DNA of 64,000 bases from Atherinomorus stipes (Eukaryota > Chordata > Actinopteri > Atheriniformes > Atherinidae): the NCBI GenBank assembly GCA_023101725.1, contig JALJCO010012857.1, positions 39,363-103,362 of the forward strand, written 5' to 3'. This document shows positions 1 through 9,973 of this stretch, piece after piece (position 1 is the first letter of the stretch; every line of letters begins with the position of its first letter). The notes beneath the pieces are model-generated. The model searched no databases. It worked only from the letters and a program-made list of their open reading frames with translations, and had not been told where the DNA came from. Made by a program: the position numbers and the translations under genes.

Positions 1-1238
1 CAGGCTTCACCACTTTTAGGCAGTGGAGCTGTTTTCTTCAGGAGTCCTGGTGGTATCTTTACGTTCTCTGCTCTGGGATATTGGGTGCGTCTGTGGCCCT
101 CAGGATTGAGCTCTAGAACAGCATAATCCATCTCAACGTCAATGTCGACCAATGTTTTCTCAGCAAAGAAGTAGAAGTATTTTGAGTTTGGTTCCTCTTC
201 CTCATAGTTAAACAGGGCAAACACTTGTTCAACCTCCTGCAGCCTTTTCCTTTCAAGATAACCTTTGAATAAATGTGCATTGGTCAGGATAAATCTGTCA
301 AAGAGCACAAAGCCTGTTCCAGTACAAACAGGAAAACTGTTCGACTGAATGATCAGCTTGCAGACTGACTTGCCCATGTCAAGCAGCTTCTTAACTCTGT
401 GAACTTCATTAAAAGACTGCTGGATTTTTCCAAAGTTCAGCTTCCTAAGATTCAACTCTTTCTGAAAAGAATCGCCAGGAAACTGGCTCTCCATCCATTC
501 TTCCTGATCAGGAAACTGCTCAAACAGAAGCTCAGAAACCTGCTCTGCACTGATGCCAAAATGTTTTTCTGCCTCATTTACACTGATGCCTCTCACATTG
601 GCCACATTTAAGTTGGACCTTTTTGACTTCCTACCACTGTCTCTTTTCTTTTGAGGAAAACAGATTTTAAAGGCTTTCTGGTGGAGGTTGTCTTTCACTG
701 CCTGTTTGCTATCAGTGAGGCGGTTAGGATTCTCGTTATCAGACAGAGTGAATTCCCCCAGGTTGTCCATGAAGCGACCATCTTTCTCCAGAATCTCCTC
801 AACAGTCATCTCCTTCTCACCATAAACAAGGAGGAATTTATACCGCTTGACTGCTTTGCTTCTAAAAAGTTTCCTTTTTTGTGTGTTCAGCCCTCCTTCT
901 CTATCAATGTAGAAAACAGAATAACTGTCCTTTGGAAGGATGGTCTCAGTGGGTTCTTTTGTCTGAACTTTCTCAACTACTTCTGATTGACACCACAGGA
1001 TCACAGATTCACCTTCACTTATACAAGAACAAGGAAAGTGTGATGCAACTATAGCTTCTTTATCCGCTTCACCAAGCTGAATGATAAAGTTCTCATTGGG
1101 ACATTTTTCTATCTCTTTGGATACAATCCAATTAGATCGGGCTGCCTCCATTATCGTGCGTGGCTGATCACAGTGAACAGTGAACTCTTTAGGATTGTCG
1201 GAGCTCAATTTCACGATGAAGTTGTGTGAATGTCCACC
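1..1238 (-). CDS. FAM111A-like serine protease, large protease exon (partial, runs off the left edge)
   Basis: Read on the minus strand this is one open frame of about 412 codons after a good acceptor (pyrimidines then CAG at 1239-1241). It resembles vertebrate FAM111A/B in order and motifs. A ubiquitin-like region contains KDGRFMDNLGEF (compare KDGRFLSFLEND in human FAM111A). A basic KKRDSGRKSKRS segment follows, then a trypsin-like domain. The likely catalytic His is in LTNAHLF (codon 273-275) and the likely catalytic Asp is in EMDYAVLEL (codon 126-128). The catalytic Ser would lie beyond position 1. Family members are nuclear proteases that act at protein-DNA crosslinks and replication forks. 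No frameshift or stop interrupts the exon. The family call is strong; which teleost paralogue it is cannot be told. Confidence 0.85.
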
Positions 1239-1326
1239 CTGCAGGAAATTAGAGGAGATTTACTTTTTTTATTGTAGTAAAAGCAGAATGTGGCATGTTT
1301 AATGAATGTAGCTGCATCAGACTCAC

Positions 1327-1377
1327 AGAACCGCCACCATTCTCATCCTTTACTTTTAAGGGAATCCGTGAAGGAGT
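1327..1377 (-). CDS. FAM111A-like gene, 17-codon internal exon
   Basis: A 51-nt exon lies between a CAG acceptor (1378-1380) and a GTGAGT donor (1321-1326). It reads TPSRIPLKVKDENGGGS and joins in phase 0 to the large exon, giving GGGSGGHSHNFIVKL across the junction. Consistent phase and strong splice sites on both sides support it. The segment looks like a linker ahead of the ubiquitin-like region. Confidence 0.75.
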
Positions 1378-1539
1378 CTGCAAATGATGAAAAATATGAT
1401 CAAACAGAGTAAGCTTTCAAATATTTCAGAAAGGATGGTTGCTATTCTGGATGAATTGTGAACCAGTTGCAGTTTTTTGTAAGTGTGGCAGTTGAAGGTC
1501 CTGACAGCCTTTGCGTGGGTCTGTGTTTGTGATTGGTTT

Positions 1540-1696
1540 GGCGGAAGGAGTGACTGTAGTATCCTGTTACCTGATAGGCTACAATGGAAAACTGTGCTTC
1601 TATATTGAACTTTTATTGACCCTCTTTTTTTTCTATCAAAAAAAAAACCTCTATCGATCGATATACATGGATATTGAATTATCGTCCAGCCCTAGT
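1540..1696 (-). mobile_element. Fragment of a TAGGGCTGGACGATA-type DNA transposon
   Basis: The right edge reads, on minus, CTAGGGCTGGACGATAATTC, followed by ATCGATCGATAGAGG and A/T tracts. This terminus is typical of a widespread teleost DNA-transposon family. No matching left terminus was seen, so it is a truncated end in the FAM111A-like intron. Confidence 0.4.
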
Positions 1697-1889
1697 GAGA
1701 CCCACACCTAGGATTGGCAGATGGACCTGCCTGTCAGACCTTTGCTTCCACATTACCCCTGTTTTCCACCTGGAGCAGCAGGCACATGGATAGAGCCAAA
1801 TTTTAGAGAAAAAAATTTGGCGGCCATCTGAACAGAATGAAGTCTTTCTCCCCAGCCTCGAAGCATAGAGCGCACAGTGCACGAATTGG

Positions 1890-2300
1890 CACTGTGCAGG
1901 GATCGGGGGGGGGAGAGGGAGGGGGGGGGGAAAATAAAAAAAATAGGGCAAGAGGGAGGGGGTGAGGAGAGAGAGAGAAGGAAGGGGGCGCAGGGAGGAA
2001 TGCAAGGACAATAAGTATTGGGGAGCGAAAGAGAAAAGAGGGGGGGAAGGGGCGAATGAGAAACAAGGGGGGGGAATATAGAAGACGAGGAAAAAGGGGG
2101 AGGCTAAAGGGGAAAGGCTGGGGGGCTAGGCGGAAAATAGGCAGAAGAGAAAAGGAAAAGTGAGGGGCAGCCCCTACACTGCACGTACAGGTGGCTGGGG
2201 GCGGAAGGGGGGGTCGGGAGGAGGGGAAATGGAAATGAAGAAGTAGGAAAGAAAAGAAAGAGAGAAATAAGAGAAGGGGCAGCTAAAGACAACAACAAAG
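1890..2300. repeat. Purine-rich (G/A) low-complexity tract
   Basis: About 400 bases of the plus strand are almost wholly G and A with G runs of up to ten. The open frames here on minus are proline/serine/leucine-rich translations of this composition and not genes. Confidence 0.8.
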
Positions 2301-2510
2301 ACAATATAGATAGGTGATCAAGTCCTGATCAAGTCAGGTGACGCCCGGACCTCTATAGTAGGTAGCCTATCGGACACTGTCACGAGCAAGTACGAGTACA
2401 GCAAAATAGGCCAGTATTTTGCTGGCATCTGTAAAGGGACATCTTTACTGCTGATAAACAACTATCTGTAAATGATTAAAAATCAAATTTAATCAAATGG
2501 GTAATGCTAA

Positions 2511-2533
2511 GGGGGGGGGGGGGGGGGGGGGGG
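2511..2533. repeat. Poly-G homopolymer (23 G)
   Basis: An uninterrupted run of 23 G at the left border of the LINE copy. A second run of 22 G lies at 4546-4567. Confidence 0.95.
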
Positions 2534-2599
2534 CAGGGGGGATTTTTTTTTGGTAGATGGTGGGGAGGGCGGAGCTGGAGGCCGAAGGGTGTGGGATGT

Positions 2600-4450
2600 T
2601 GGGCCGAGGGAGGTTCCCCCGGGGGACAGGAGGGAGGTGGGGAATGTGGAAGGGCTGTTCGCGTGGGTGTAGTGGAGTGTGGCCAAGGTGGGGCGGGGGG
2701 AAGAACTGCTGGGGACACCAGCTGTGAGGGATGCCGTCAAGCTGAAGAAGGAGTCCTACTGGGCCTTCCTGGCCTGTGGGACTCCTGAGGCAGCTGACAG
2801 GTATCGGCGGGCCAAGCGGAGCGCGGCTCTGGCGGTCGCTGAGGCAAAAACTCGGACATGGGAGGAGTTCGGTGAGGCCATGGAGAACGACTTCTGGATG
2901 GCTTTAAGGCAATTCTGGTCCACCATCCGGCGGCTCGGGGGGGAGCAGTGCACCATTAACACTGTGTACAGTGGGGATGGTGGGCTGCTGACCTCGCCTC
3001 AGGATGCCGTGGGTCGGTGGAAGGAATACTTCGAAGACCTCCATGATCCCACCAACACGTCTTCCGAGGAGGAAGCAGAGTTTGGGGACTCAGGGGTGGA
3101 CTCTTCTATCACTTGGGCTGAAGTCGCCGAGGTAGTCACAAAGCTTCTCGGGGGCCGGGCCCCTGGGGTAGGTGAGATCCACCCGGAGTTTTTTAAGGCT
3201 CTAGATGCTGTGGGGCTGTCTTGGCTGACACGCCTCCTGGGGTCCTGGAGAGGAGGGTCCGTCGGATAGTTGAACCTCAGATTGAGGAGGAACAGTGTGG
3301 TTTTCGTCCTGGTCGTGGAACAGTGGACCAGCTGTACACCCTCTTCAGGATCCTGGAGGGGGCATATAAGTTCACCCAACCAGTCTACATGTGCTTTGTG
3401 GACTAGGAGAAGGCGTTCGATCATGCTCCGGGAGTACGGGCTGCCGGACCCCCTTGTTTGAGGTGTCCGGTCCCTGTACGACTGGTGCCAGAGCTTGGTC
3501 CGCATTTCTGGCTGTAGATTGAATCCATTCCCTGTGAGAGTTGGACTCCGCCAGGGCTGCCCTTTGTCGCCGATCCTGTTCAAAACCTTTATGAACAGGA
3601 TTTCTAGGTGCAGCCGAGGTGTTGGGGGGATCCGGTTTGGTGGCCTCAGGATCGAGTCTCTTCTGTTCGCAGATGATGTGGTTCTGTTGGCATTATCAGG
3701 CTGTGACCTTCAACTCTCGTTGGAACCATTTGCAGCTGAGTGTGATCAGCACCTCCAAATCCGAGACGATGGTCCTCACCCGGAAAAAGGGTGGAGTGTC
3801 CTCTCTGGGTCGGGAGTGAGGTCCTGCCCCAGGTGGAGTTCAAGTATCTCGAGGTCTTGTTCATGAGTGAGGGAAAAATGGAGCGGGAGATGGACAGACG
3901 GATCGGTGCGGCGTCTGAAGTGATGCGGACTCTGCATCGGTCCATTGTGGTGAAGAAGGAGCTGAGCCAGAAGGAGAAGCTCTCGATTTACCAGTCCATC
4001 TACGTTCCTGCCCTCACCTCATGGTCATGAGCTGTGGGTCATGACCGAAAGAACGAGATCGCGGGTACAAGCGGCCGAAATCAGTTTCGTCCACAGGGTG
4101 GCCGGGCTCTCCCTTAGAGATAGGGTGAGGAGCTCGGTGATCTGGGAGGGACTCTAAGTAGAGCTGCTGCTCCTCCGTATAGAGAGGAGCCAGATGAGGA
4201 GGCTCGGGCATCTGGTCAGGATGCCTCCTCGATGCCTTCCTGGTGAGGTGTTCCAGGCTCGTCCCACCAGGACAAGACCCCGGGGGAGGCCCAGGACACG
4301 CTGGAGGGACTACATCTCTCGGCTGGCCTGGGAATGCCTCGGGATCCCCCGGATGAGCTGGCGGCTGTGGCCTGGGTGAGGGAAGTCTGGGCTTCCCTGC
4401 TTAGGCAGCTGTCCCCGCGATCCTATCCCGAATAAGCGGAAGAAGACGGT
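2600..4450 (+). pseudogene. Decayed non-LTR retrotransposon (LINE), reverse transcriptase region and 3' end
   Basis: Conceptual pieces in shifting frames give LLGTPAVRDAVKLKKESY, AMENDFWMALRQFWSTIRR, EEQCGFRPGRGTVDQLYTL, RVGLRQGCPLSPILF, the catalytic box FADDVVLLA (near 3665), EMDRRIGAASEVMRTLHRS and RDYISRLAWECLG. These are in the order expected of a LINE reverse transcriptase and C-terminal region. It is broken by a stop at 3404 (FVD then EKAFD), several frameshifts, and an internal deletion near 3235 where a conserved block is missing. The 3' end is an AATAAGCGGAAGAAGACGG tail. The clade is not determined. Confidence 0.85.
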
Positions 4451-4599
4451 ACGGTACGGTACATGTATACAGTGAGTATACAAATGTGAGTCAAAGATAA
4501 CACAAGTAAACAGAAAATGCAGTTTTTGAATGAAGATATTTGTTTGGGGGGGGGGGGGGGGGGGGGGTCCAAACCAAACCTCCATGGCCCTATGTGAAA

Positions 4600-5320
4600 A
4601 AGTGATTGACCCGTGAAAGTGATTGTCTCAGAAAGAGACTGGGCAAAAATGGCTTCTGCTTGGCAGAGTTCCAAGACCAAAACCACTGCTGAGCAAAAAG
4701 AACATAAAGGCTCGTCTCAGTTTAGCCAGAAAGCATCTTGATGATCCCCAAGACTTTTGGGAAAATAGTCTGTGCACTGACGAGACAAAAGTGGAACTTT
4801 CTGGAAGGTGGAGGTCCCATTACATCTGGCGTAAAAGTAACACGGCATTTCAGAAAAGGAACATCATACCAAAAGTAAAATATGGTGGTTTTAGTGTGAT
4901 GGTCTAGGGCTGTTTTGCTGCTTCAGGACCTGGAAGACTTGCTGTGGTAAATGGAACCATGAATTCTGCTGTCTACCAAAAAATCCTGAAGGAGAATGTC
5001 CGGCCATCTGTTGGTGACCTCAAGCTGAAGCGCACTTGGGTTCTGCAGCAGAACAATGATCCAGAACACACCAGCAAGTCCACCTCTGAATGGCTTAAGA
5101 ACAACAACATGAAGACTTTGGAGTGGCCTAGTCAAAGCCCCCACCTGAATCCCATTGAGATGCTGTGGCATGACCTTAAAAAGGCGGTTCATGCTGGAAA
5201 ACCCTCCAATGTGGCTGAATTACAACAATTCTGCAAAGATGAGTGAAACAAAATTCCTCCACAGCGCTGTAGAAGACTCACTGCCAGTTATTACAAACGC
5301 TTGATTGCAGTTGTTGTCTG
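4600..5320 (+). pseudogene. Tc1-like transposase remnant
   Basis: Readable pieces are LSLARKHLDDPQDFWENSL, CTDETKVELSGRW (first catalytic Asp region), QNNDPEHTSKSTSEWL and WPSQSPHLNPIEMLWHDLKK (third catalytic region). They have the spacing of a Tc1/mariner DDE catalytic domain. An in-frame TAG at 4905 (VMV then GCFAAS), frameshifts and loss of the N-terminal DNA-binding part make it inactive. QNND at the second catalytic site keeps an Asp. Confidence 0.8.
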
Positions 5321-5339
5321 GATTGTGTTCTTTACCTCA

Positions 5340-6060
5340 ATAAATGCTTTTCGGAATCCCCGTGGGCTAAACAAAGTGTTTCGGGCGATTCAATGTTTCC
5401 CCCCTCCCGCTGGGCCCTCTGCCTAGCAGCTCTATACAACTTTGCCTGCGCCGACCCGAGCAGAACCTGCGACAACAGAAACCGCTGTACGGTACTCAGG
5501 TCCCCTATCTACCGAGCTGCTTCCAGCTCTGATTTGAACCAGACTACCAGCGCTAATTCAAAGAAAACATTTCTTTAGCGTCACACCACCTAAACACCGG
5601 CTCCTGGCTCTCATAACCAACTCTTTGCTGGACCAGAGTGATTCACGTAGCTGCGCTGTCTGGGCGCCGGGTGAAGCATCACTGCTTCAGGCTCAATAAT
5701 CACTTGTCACGTCCGCAAAAAGTAAATAAAAGTTTGTATTCTTACCTGCTGCTCGCCAACACCAGAGAAAAATATAATCCATGGCATATTTACCCGCAAA
5801 TCGCAGGTAAAACGTCCCGTTTCAGAAAAGACAGGTCTTTGCTTTGAGCAGAGGGAGACGTAGTGCTGCTACCAACGCAGCAAAGTAGCATCAACAAGCT
5901 AGTAAAAGCTTAGAAATATATCCAGGGATCAAAATAGAGGAAAGACAGGTAGAGAAGCCGTCTGTGTGCTGTGGGGGTGTAGGGGGGGTTGAACTTTACG
6001 ACAGTGAAAGGACGCCACTAGGGGGAGCCCCGAGCTGAAGTTACTGAGTTCTGCTTTAAG
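5340..6060. repeat. Insertion of unknown origin inside the Tc1 element
   Basis: GC-richer than its host element, this block separates the transposase end from the right inverted repeat. The motif CGCCACTAGGGGGAGCCCC near 6012 recurs in many teleost repeats from memory. No coding frame or clear termini were found. Confidence 0.4.
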
Positions 6061-6243
6061 TTTAGATTTTTTTCCCCCTCACTAATAAAAATCTTCATTT
6101 AAAAACTGCATTTTCTGTTTACTTCTGTTGTCTTTGTCTCACGTTTGAATTTGTTTTAAGATCTGAAACATTTAAGTGTGACTAACATGCAAAAAAGTAA
6201 GAAATCAGGAAGGGGGCAAAAACTTTTTCACACAGCTGTATAT

Positions 6244-6382
6244 CTGCCAATAGAACAAATTAAGTTTTCTTGATAAGACATATTTACGGTGCATTGTCTT
6301 AAAACAAGTTCTTATATCTCAATTGTTTCTCTTTAGGTGATATGTCCTATACTGAGTGTGATGAGATATTTTGACTAGAAAT
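6244..6382. mobile_element. Partial copy of the palindromic MITE also seen at 34.8 kb
   Basis: CTTGATAAGACATATTTACG, GTCTTAAAACAAGTTCTTAT and GATGAGATATTTTGACTAGA match the inner and right arm of the element at 34836-35176. The copy stops at the GATA array, which appears to have grown out of its TAGAAATTAGA end. Confidence 0.55.
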
Positions 6383-6530
<148 letters not shown>

Positions 6531-6797
6531 CCTTTATTGTCCCCAGGGGAAATTCTTTTTCACATGCACTGTCAGAACATACATACAACACTGAAGACAG
6601 AATAAACACATAAGAAAACACATTGCAAATAATGGGAAGCAGGATTATCGCTTTGAGCAGTTAAACAAATAGACAAATAGACAAATTTGTAGACAAATAC
6701 ACTTGGTAAGATTTGTGGTTTTTTTAGTGCTGGAGTGACAACACGTGACACAGCTTAGATGGCAACAATGGGAACACCCATCGTCACATTTTCTCAC

Positions 6798-6839
6798 CTC
6801 CATTATTTTCTTTCCCATGAGGTCAGGACTCATATGAAC
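6798..6839 (-). CDS. Possible 14-codon exon of the FAM111A-like gene
   Basis: On the minus strand a TTTATTTAG acceptor is followed by 42 nt (VHMSPDLMGKKIME) and a GTGAGA donor. Length and phase (0-0) match the other small exons of this gene. There is no conserved motif, so support is splice sites and phase only. Confidence 0.35.
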
Positions 6840-7349
6840 CTAAATAAACTATTTTTTTGGAATGAAATTCAGTATTGGACAAGAAAATGGCAGTAAAGAG
6901 GTAAAAATGGATTATCAGATTATGTGAAAGGTGAAGTTTGCCTGGCTGAGAAAGGAAAAACATTTTGCAGGGGAAATTACACAAGCAACGGATTTGCAGA
7001 ACAATGCAGAAATTACACAAAAGGCTACTAAAGCTGTCAAATTAAGGTCCACTCTTCAAGAGGCATCGGAGTCAGAACACTGTAAAGACCTACAAGTAAC
7101 AGAAGTAAATGTTTGAGCCATGATGTCTGCGTCAAAATAGGACTTCAAACTATCACTAAAATGTTCAGTTTTAATTAAACAATTGTGAGTTTTTCCCTTT
7201 ATGAAGCCCATACTTTTCATTTTCATCAGTGCCACCCATACACACAAAAGTCTTTGTTTTATCATTCATGTTGTAGTTGATGCTAGTGCTAAAAATCTGT
7301 CAGACCTCTCAAACTTCCCCTGCAGATACTTTACTGTGAAAGAACTCAC

Positions 7350-7397
7350 CAGAGAAGCCATCACCTTTCTCCTTGGTGTGCTGCTGCCAGGAGCGTC
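7350..7397 (-). CDS. Probable 16-codon exon of the FAM111A-like gene
   Basis: Minus-strand exon of 48 nt between a TTTCATCAG acceptor and a GTGAGT donor, reading DAPGSSTPRRKVMASL in phase 0. It is polar, basic and disordered-looking, as expected of the N-terminal tail. It sits 116 nt downstream of the start-codon exon on the same strand. Confidence 0.5.
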
Positions 7398-7513
7398 CTG
7401 ATGAAAGGTTGCACAAACACAAAAATTAGCTGGACAGGCAGCAAATAACTCAGCCAAAATCTAGTTGCATAATATATACACTACAGAACCCCAATGCCAA
7501 CTGAGCTTCTCAC

Positions 7514-7588
7514 ATTTTCCTTCCCAAAAAAGGTACTGATGTCCCGTGGGTTGTTTCTAGTCTTTTGCTTTTTGGGAGCCATTTTCAC
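7514..7588 (-). CDS. FAM111A-like gene, start-codon exon with PIP box
   Basis: Minus-strand exon of 75 nt from a TTCTAACTTCATCAG acceptor to a GTGAGA donor. The ATG at 7582-7580 opens 23 codons: MAPKKQKT, then RNNPRDISTFFGKEN. The start resembles MSCKKQRS of human FAM111A. RDISTFF fits the PIP-box pattern (aliphatic, two residues, then two aromatics) that human FAM111A uses to bind PCNA. It ends in phase 0, like the other exons. That it belongs to the protease exon 6 kb downstream is inferred from strand, phase and motif, because the intervening intron is full of transposons. Confidence 0.6.
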
Positions 7589-7678
7589 CTGATGAAGTTA
7601 GAAAATGATGACTGCAGATAAATATGAGCTGCTGTAACAGTTTTGATTCCACAGACTGTTTGCTGAGAGATGACTCAC

Positions 7679-7720
7679 CTTTCCTTCCAGTGTCCAAAAC
7701 AATTTTATGGTTTCTGCCCC
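7679..7720 (-). other. Possible upstream exon of the FAM111A-like gene
   Basis: Minus-strand 42-nt segment between an ACTCTTCAG acceptor and a GTGAGT donor, 91 nt upstream of the start-codon exon. It is open in phase 0 but has no ATG, so it would be 5' UTR. Support is from splice sites alone. Confidence 0.3.
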
Positions 7721-8891
7721 CTGAAGAGTTCTCCAACACAAACAGGGACAAACAAAGTTGCAATATATTTGAGGTTAGTATTTCACAAAAACTGGGGTTG
7801 TATACCTAAATTATTTTTAGTGAAATTTTTTTTTTTTTTTTTTTAGCCATGTTCACTGCAACTTTACTCAAAAATCTATTGTGTTCTGTTTCAGGACACA
7901 AACACATAGAAAACAAAGCTGTTATAAATCTGCTATTTACAGACACTGGTGACTCACTGCGTTTTCTTGTTCTTCTAGTTTGAACTGGTTTTGTGGTTAA
8001 AAGACTGCTGCAAATTATACTTCTCCACCAAAACAGTTTCAAATATAGGCGGGAGAAAGCACCAATCAGGGAGCTCTACAGTATATTATGACACTCTCAA
8101 GTCAGTTTCTGGTTTACAGCTTCAGATTTTTTATTATCTGCCAAAATGGCGTTTCTGCTGCTGTTTTGGAATCTAGACCACCGGATCCTGTCAAAAAATA
8201 CAATAAACCTTCACAAGATGTTAAAATCTAAATGAGACTACATGGGATACATCCAACACGCAGTTTCTTTTATGTCACGATCTGGGGTTTTGTGTCACCT
8301 CCACACATTATGGCCCTTCTCAAGAACAACTGACTCTTCAAATCTGGTCAACAGAGGATACATTAGGTACATCTATTATTCACCAACCAATTTTCACACT
8401 GGTGTGCTTTCTAGTGCTTTTCAGAAAGAATGATCAGAGCATAAAGATTTCCTTTTTAAATTTTTTTTAATTGTTATTCTTATGCTGGGATACCCACATT
8501 TTCCTTTGCACACAAGTGGAAAATTAGTTGACTAAGCTTAATGAAAATATTGTACTTTCACCACAAATTTGTATAATAGCTGATCCGTTCTTGACATTAT
8601 GAATCTACAAATACATGAACTCAAGTAATTACAGAATACCATATAAAAAATTACAACACACAAACCGAATAATTACATGCTGTCCGTTTTAAAGCTTATC
8701 TCCAAAGATCAAAATGTGCCTTTATAAAATAGTAACAAAAAGAATAGGAAAACAGAAAAATAGAGACTCAACTCGACTTTTATCCTTTTTTTTTTTTTTT
8801 TTAAATAAAATCATTTTCTTTTTGCGCGCGCTCGCACACACAAAAACAAAACAAAACAAAGCAAAGATTACAAGTTCGCGTTGACTTTTAC

Positions 8892-9100
8892 CTGTTTGGT
8901 TTGGACAAGTCGCTGCTAGAATAGGCGCGATCCGGTAGGGGAACAACGGTTCATCAGGCTCGGGTGTGGCTATCAGAAGGCGGAAGAAGAACCCAGTTTC
9001 ACTGGTGATCTGTTCACGATCAAAAAAAAAAAAAAAAAAAAAAGGAAGAAAAGAAAAGGAAAAAAGCCACGCGAGCAGAGCAAGGACAGAGCGCACTACG
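8892..9100 (-). promoter_or_regulatory. Possible first exon and promoter of the FAM111A-like gene
   Basis: This stretch is richer in CpG than its AT-rich surroundings (GCGCGC, CGCGATCC, GCGAGC). On the minus strand it ends in a plausible donor, CAAACAG then GTAAAAG near 8892. It lies upstream of the start-codon exon on the same strand. A 20-base A tract (T on minus) interrupts it near 9021-9041. No TATA box or initiator could be identified with confidence. Confidence 0.3.
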
Positions 9101-9109
9101 CTATAATAA

Positions 9110-9916
9110 AGATTGTTGTTGCTGTTGTGTTTTTTTTTTTCAATGAGAAAGTAAGAGGCTACATTTTCAAAGAACTCATATACTTCAGTGAGGCTTTGTT
9201 TGTTTAGAATCAGAGAAATCTCTAGTGAGAAACTGTTTATGAAGTGGGCTGAGATAATCAGGACCGCCTAGGGGTAGGCCCTGTCCCGTCCTCCAAATTT
9301 ACTCGATTTTTTTTTAGTCGTTTTTTCTTTTTTAAAAAAAAATAAGACTCTCAAATAGAAAATATTAGGCTATCTAAGGTTGTTCTAAGTGTTTTGTTTG
9401 TTTTTAGTTTGACATATTCATGTTTCGATATGTGAGCAGAATGAATAATGATAGTAATAGTGACAATAAAAATTATATAAAATCTGACCAATAAATAATA
9501 ATAAAATATAAATAGATACATAAGCCTAACAGCAACAAATCAAACTAGACTCTTAGAAAGGATCAAACTGGCTGATTAGTCCATGCTGCTCAAGTAACTG
9601 TCTACTTTCTAGGATCTCGATCTATGCTGCTGTCCCATACGTCTTATAAATAAGTTGTCTGCTGATATGAAGAGAATTTTGTTTCTTTACCATTTAATCA
9701 AATAGAACAGATTTGAAACCAAAAAAAGAGATTTGAGAGCAAAAGAGAATAAGTGGCATTCGGTATCCGTGTACCTGCCACACCGCTTCTCAAAAAAGCC
9801 AGTAGCGCAAGTAGCGTAGTTTATGGCGCACAAGGGCGCTGCATGTGCAAATCAATGGCATGATCATCAATAACGGAAGCACTGATTAGCATCTCCTTCC
9901 CTCAACCTCTCACACC
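9110..9916. other. No gene seen
   Basis: AT-rich intergenic DNA with short A and T tracts. No splice-flanked open frame, RNA gene or transposon terminus was recognised. Confidence 0.5.
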
Positions 9917-9969
9917 CTTCATATGGGCGCTCAAGCATGCACGGAGCATGCTTGAGCGCCCATATGAAG
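9917..9969. repeat. Perfect 24-bp inverted repeat (hairpin)
   Basis: Arms 9917-9940 and 9946-9969 are exact reverse complements separated by five bases (ACGGA). The arms contain ATATGGGCGCTCAAGCATGC. The hairpin ends five bases before the left terminus of the hAT-like element at 9974. Confidence 0.95.
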
Positions 9970-9973
9970 TCGT

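Larger units (their letters stand above)
4460..6238 (+). mobile_element. Tc1-like DNA transposon, decayed and interrupted
   Basis: The right terminus reads, on minus, CAGCTGTGTGAAAAAGTTT, with a flanking TA at 6239-6240. The left subterminal region (ACACAAGTAAACAG to AATGAAGAT, 4490-4540) is the inverted complement of 6090-6140, so this is a long-inverted-repeat Tc1. The extreme left tip is missing. A poly-G run (4546-4567) replaces part of the left arm. A 700-base non-Tc1 block sits at about 5340-6060. Confidence 0.75.

Noticed and set aside
2999..3583. 194-codon minus-strand frame
   Set aside because: It is antisense to the LINE reverse transcriptase and shows no domain.
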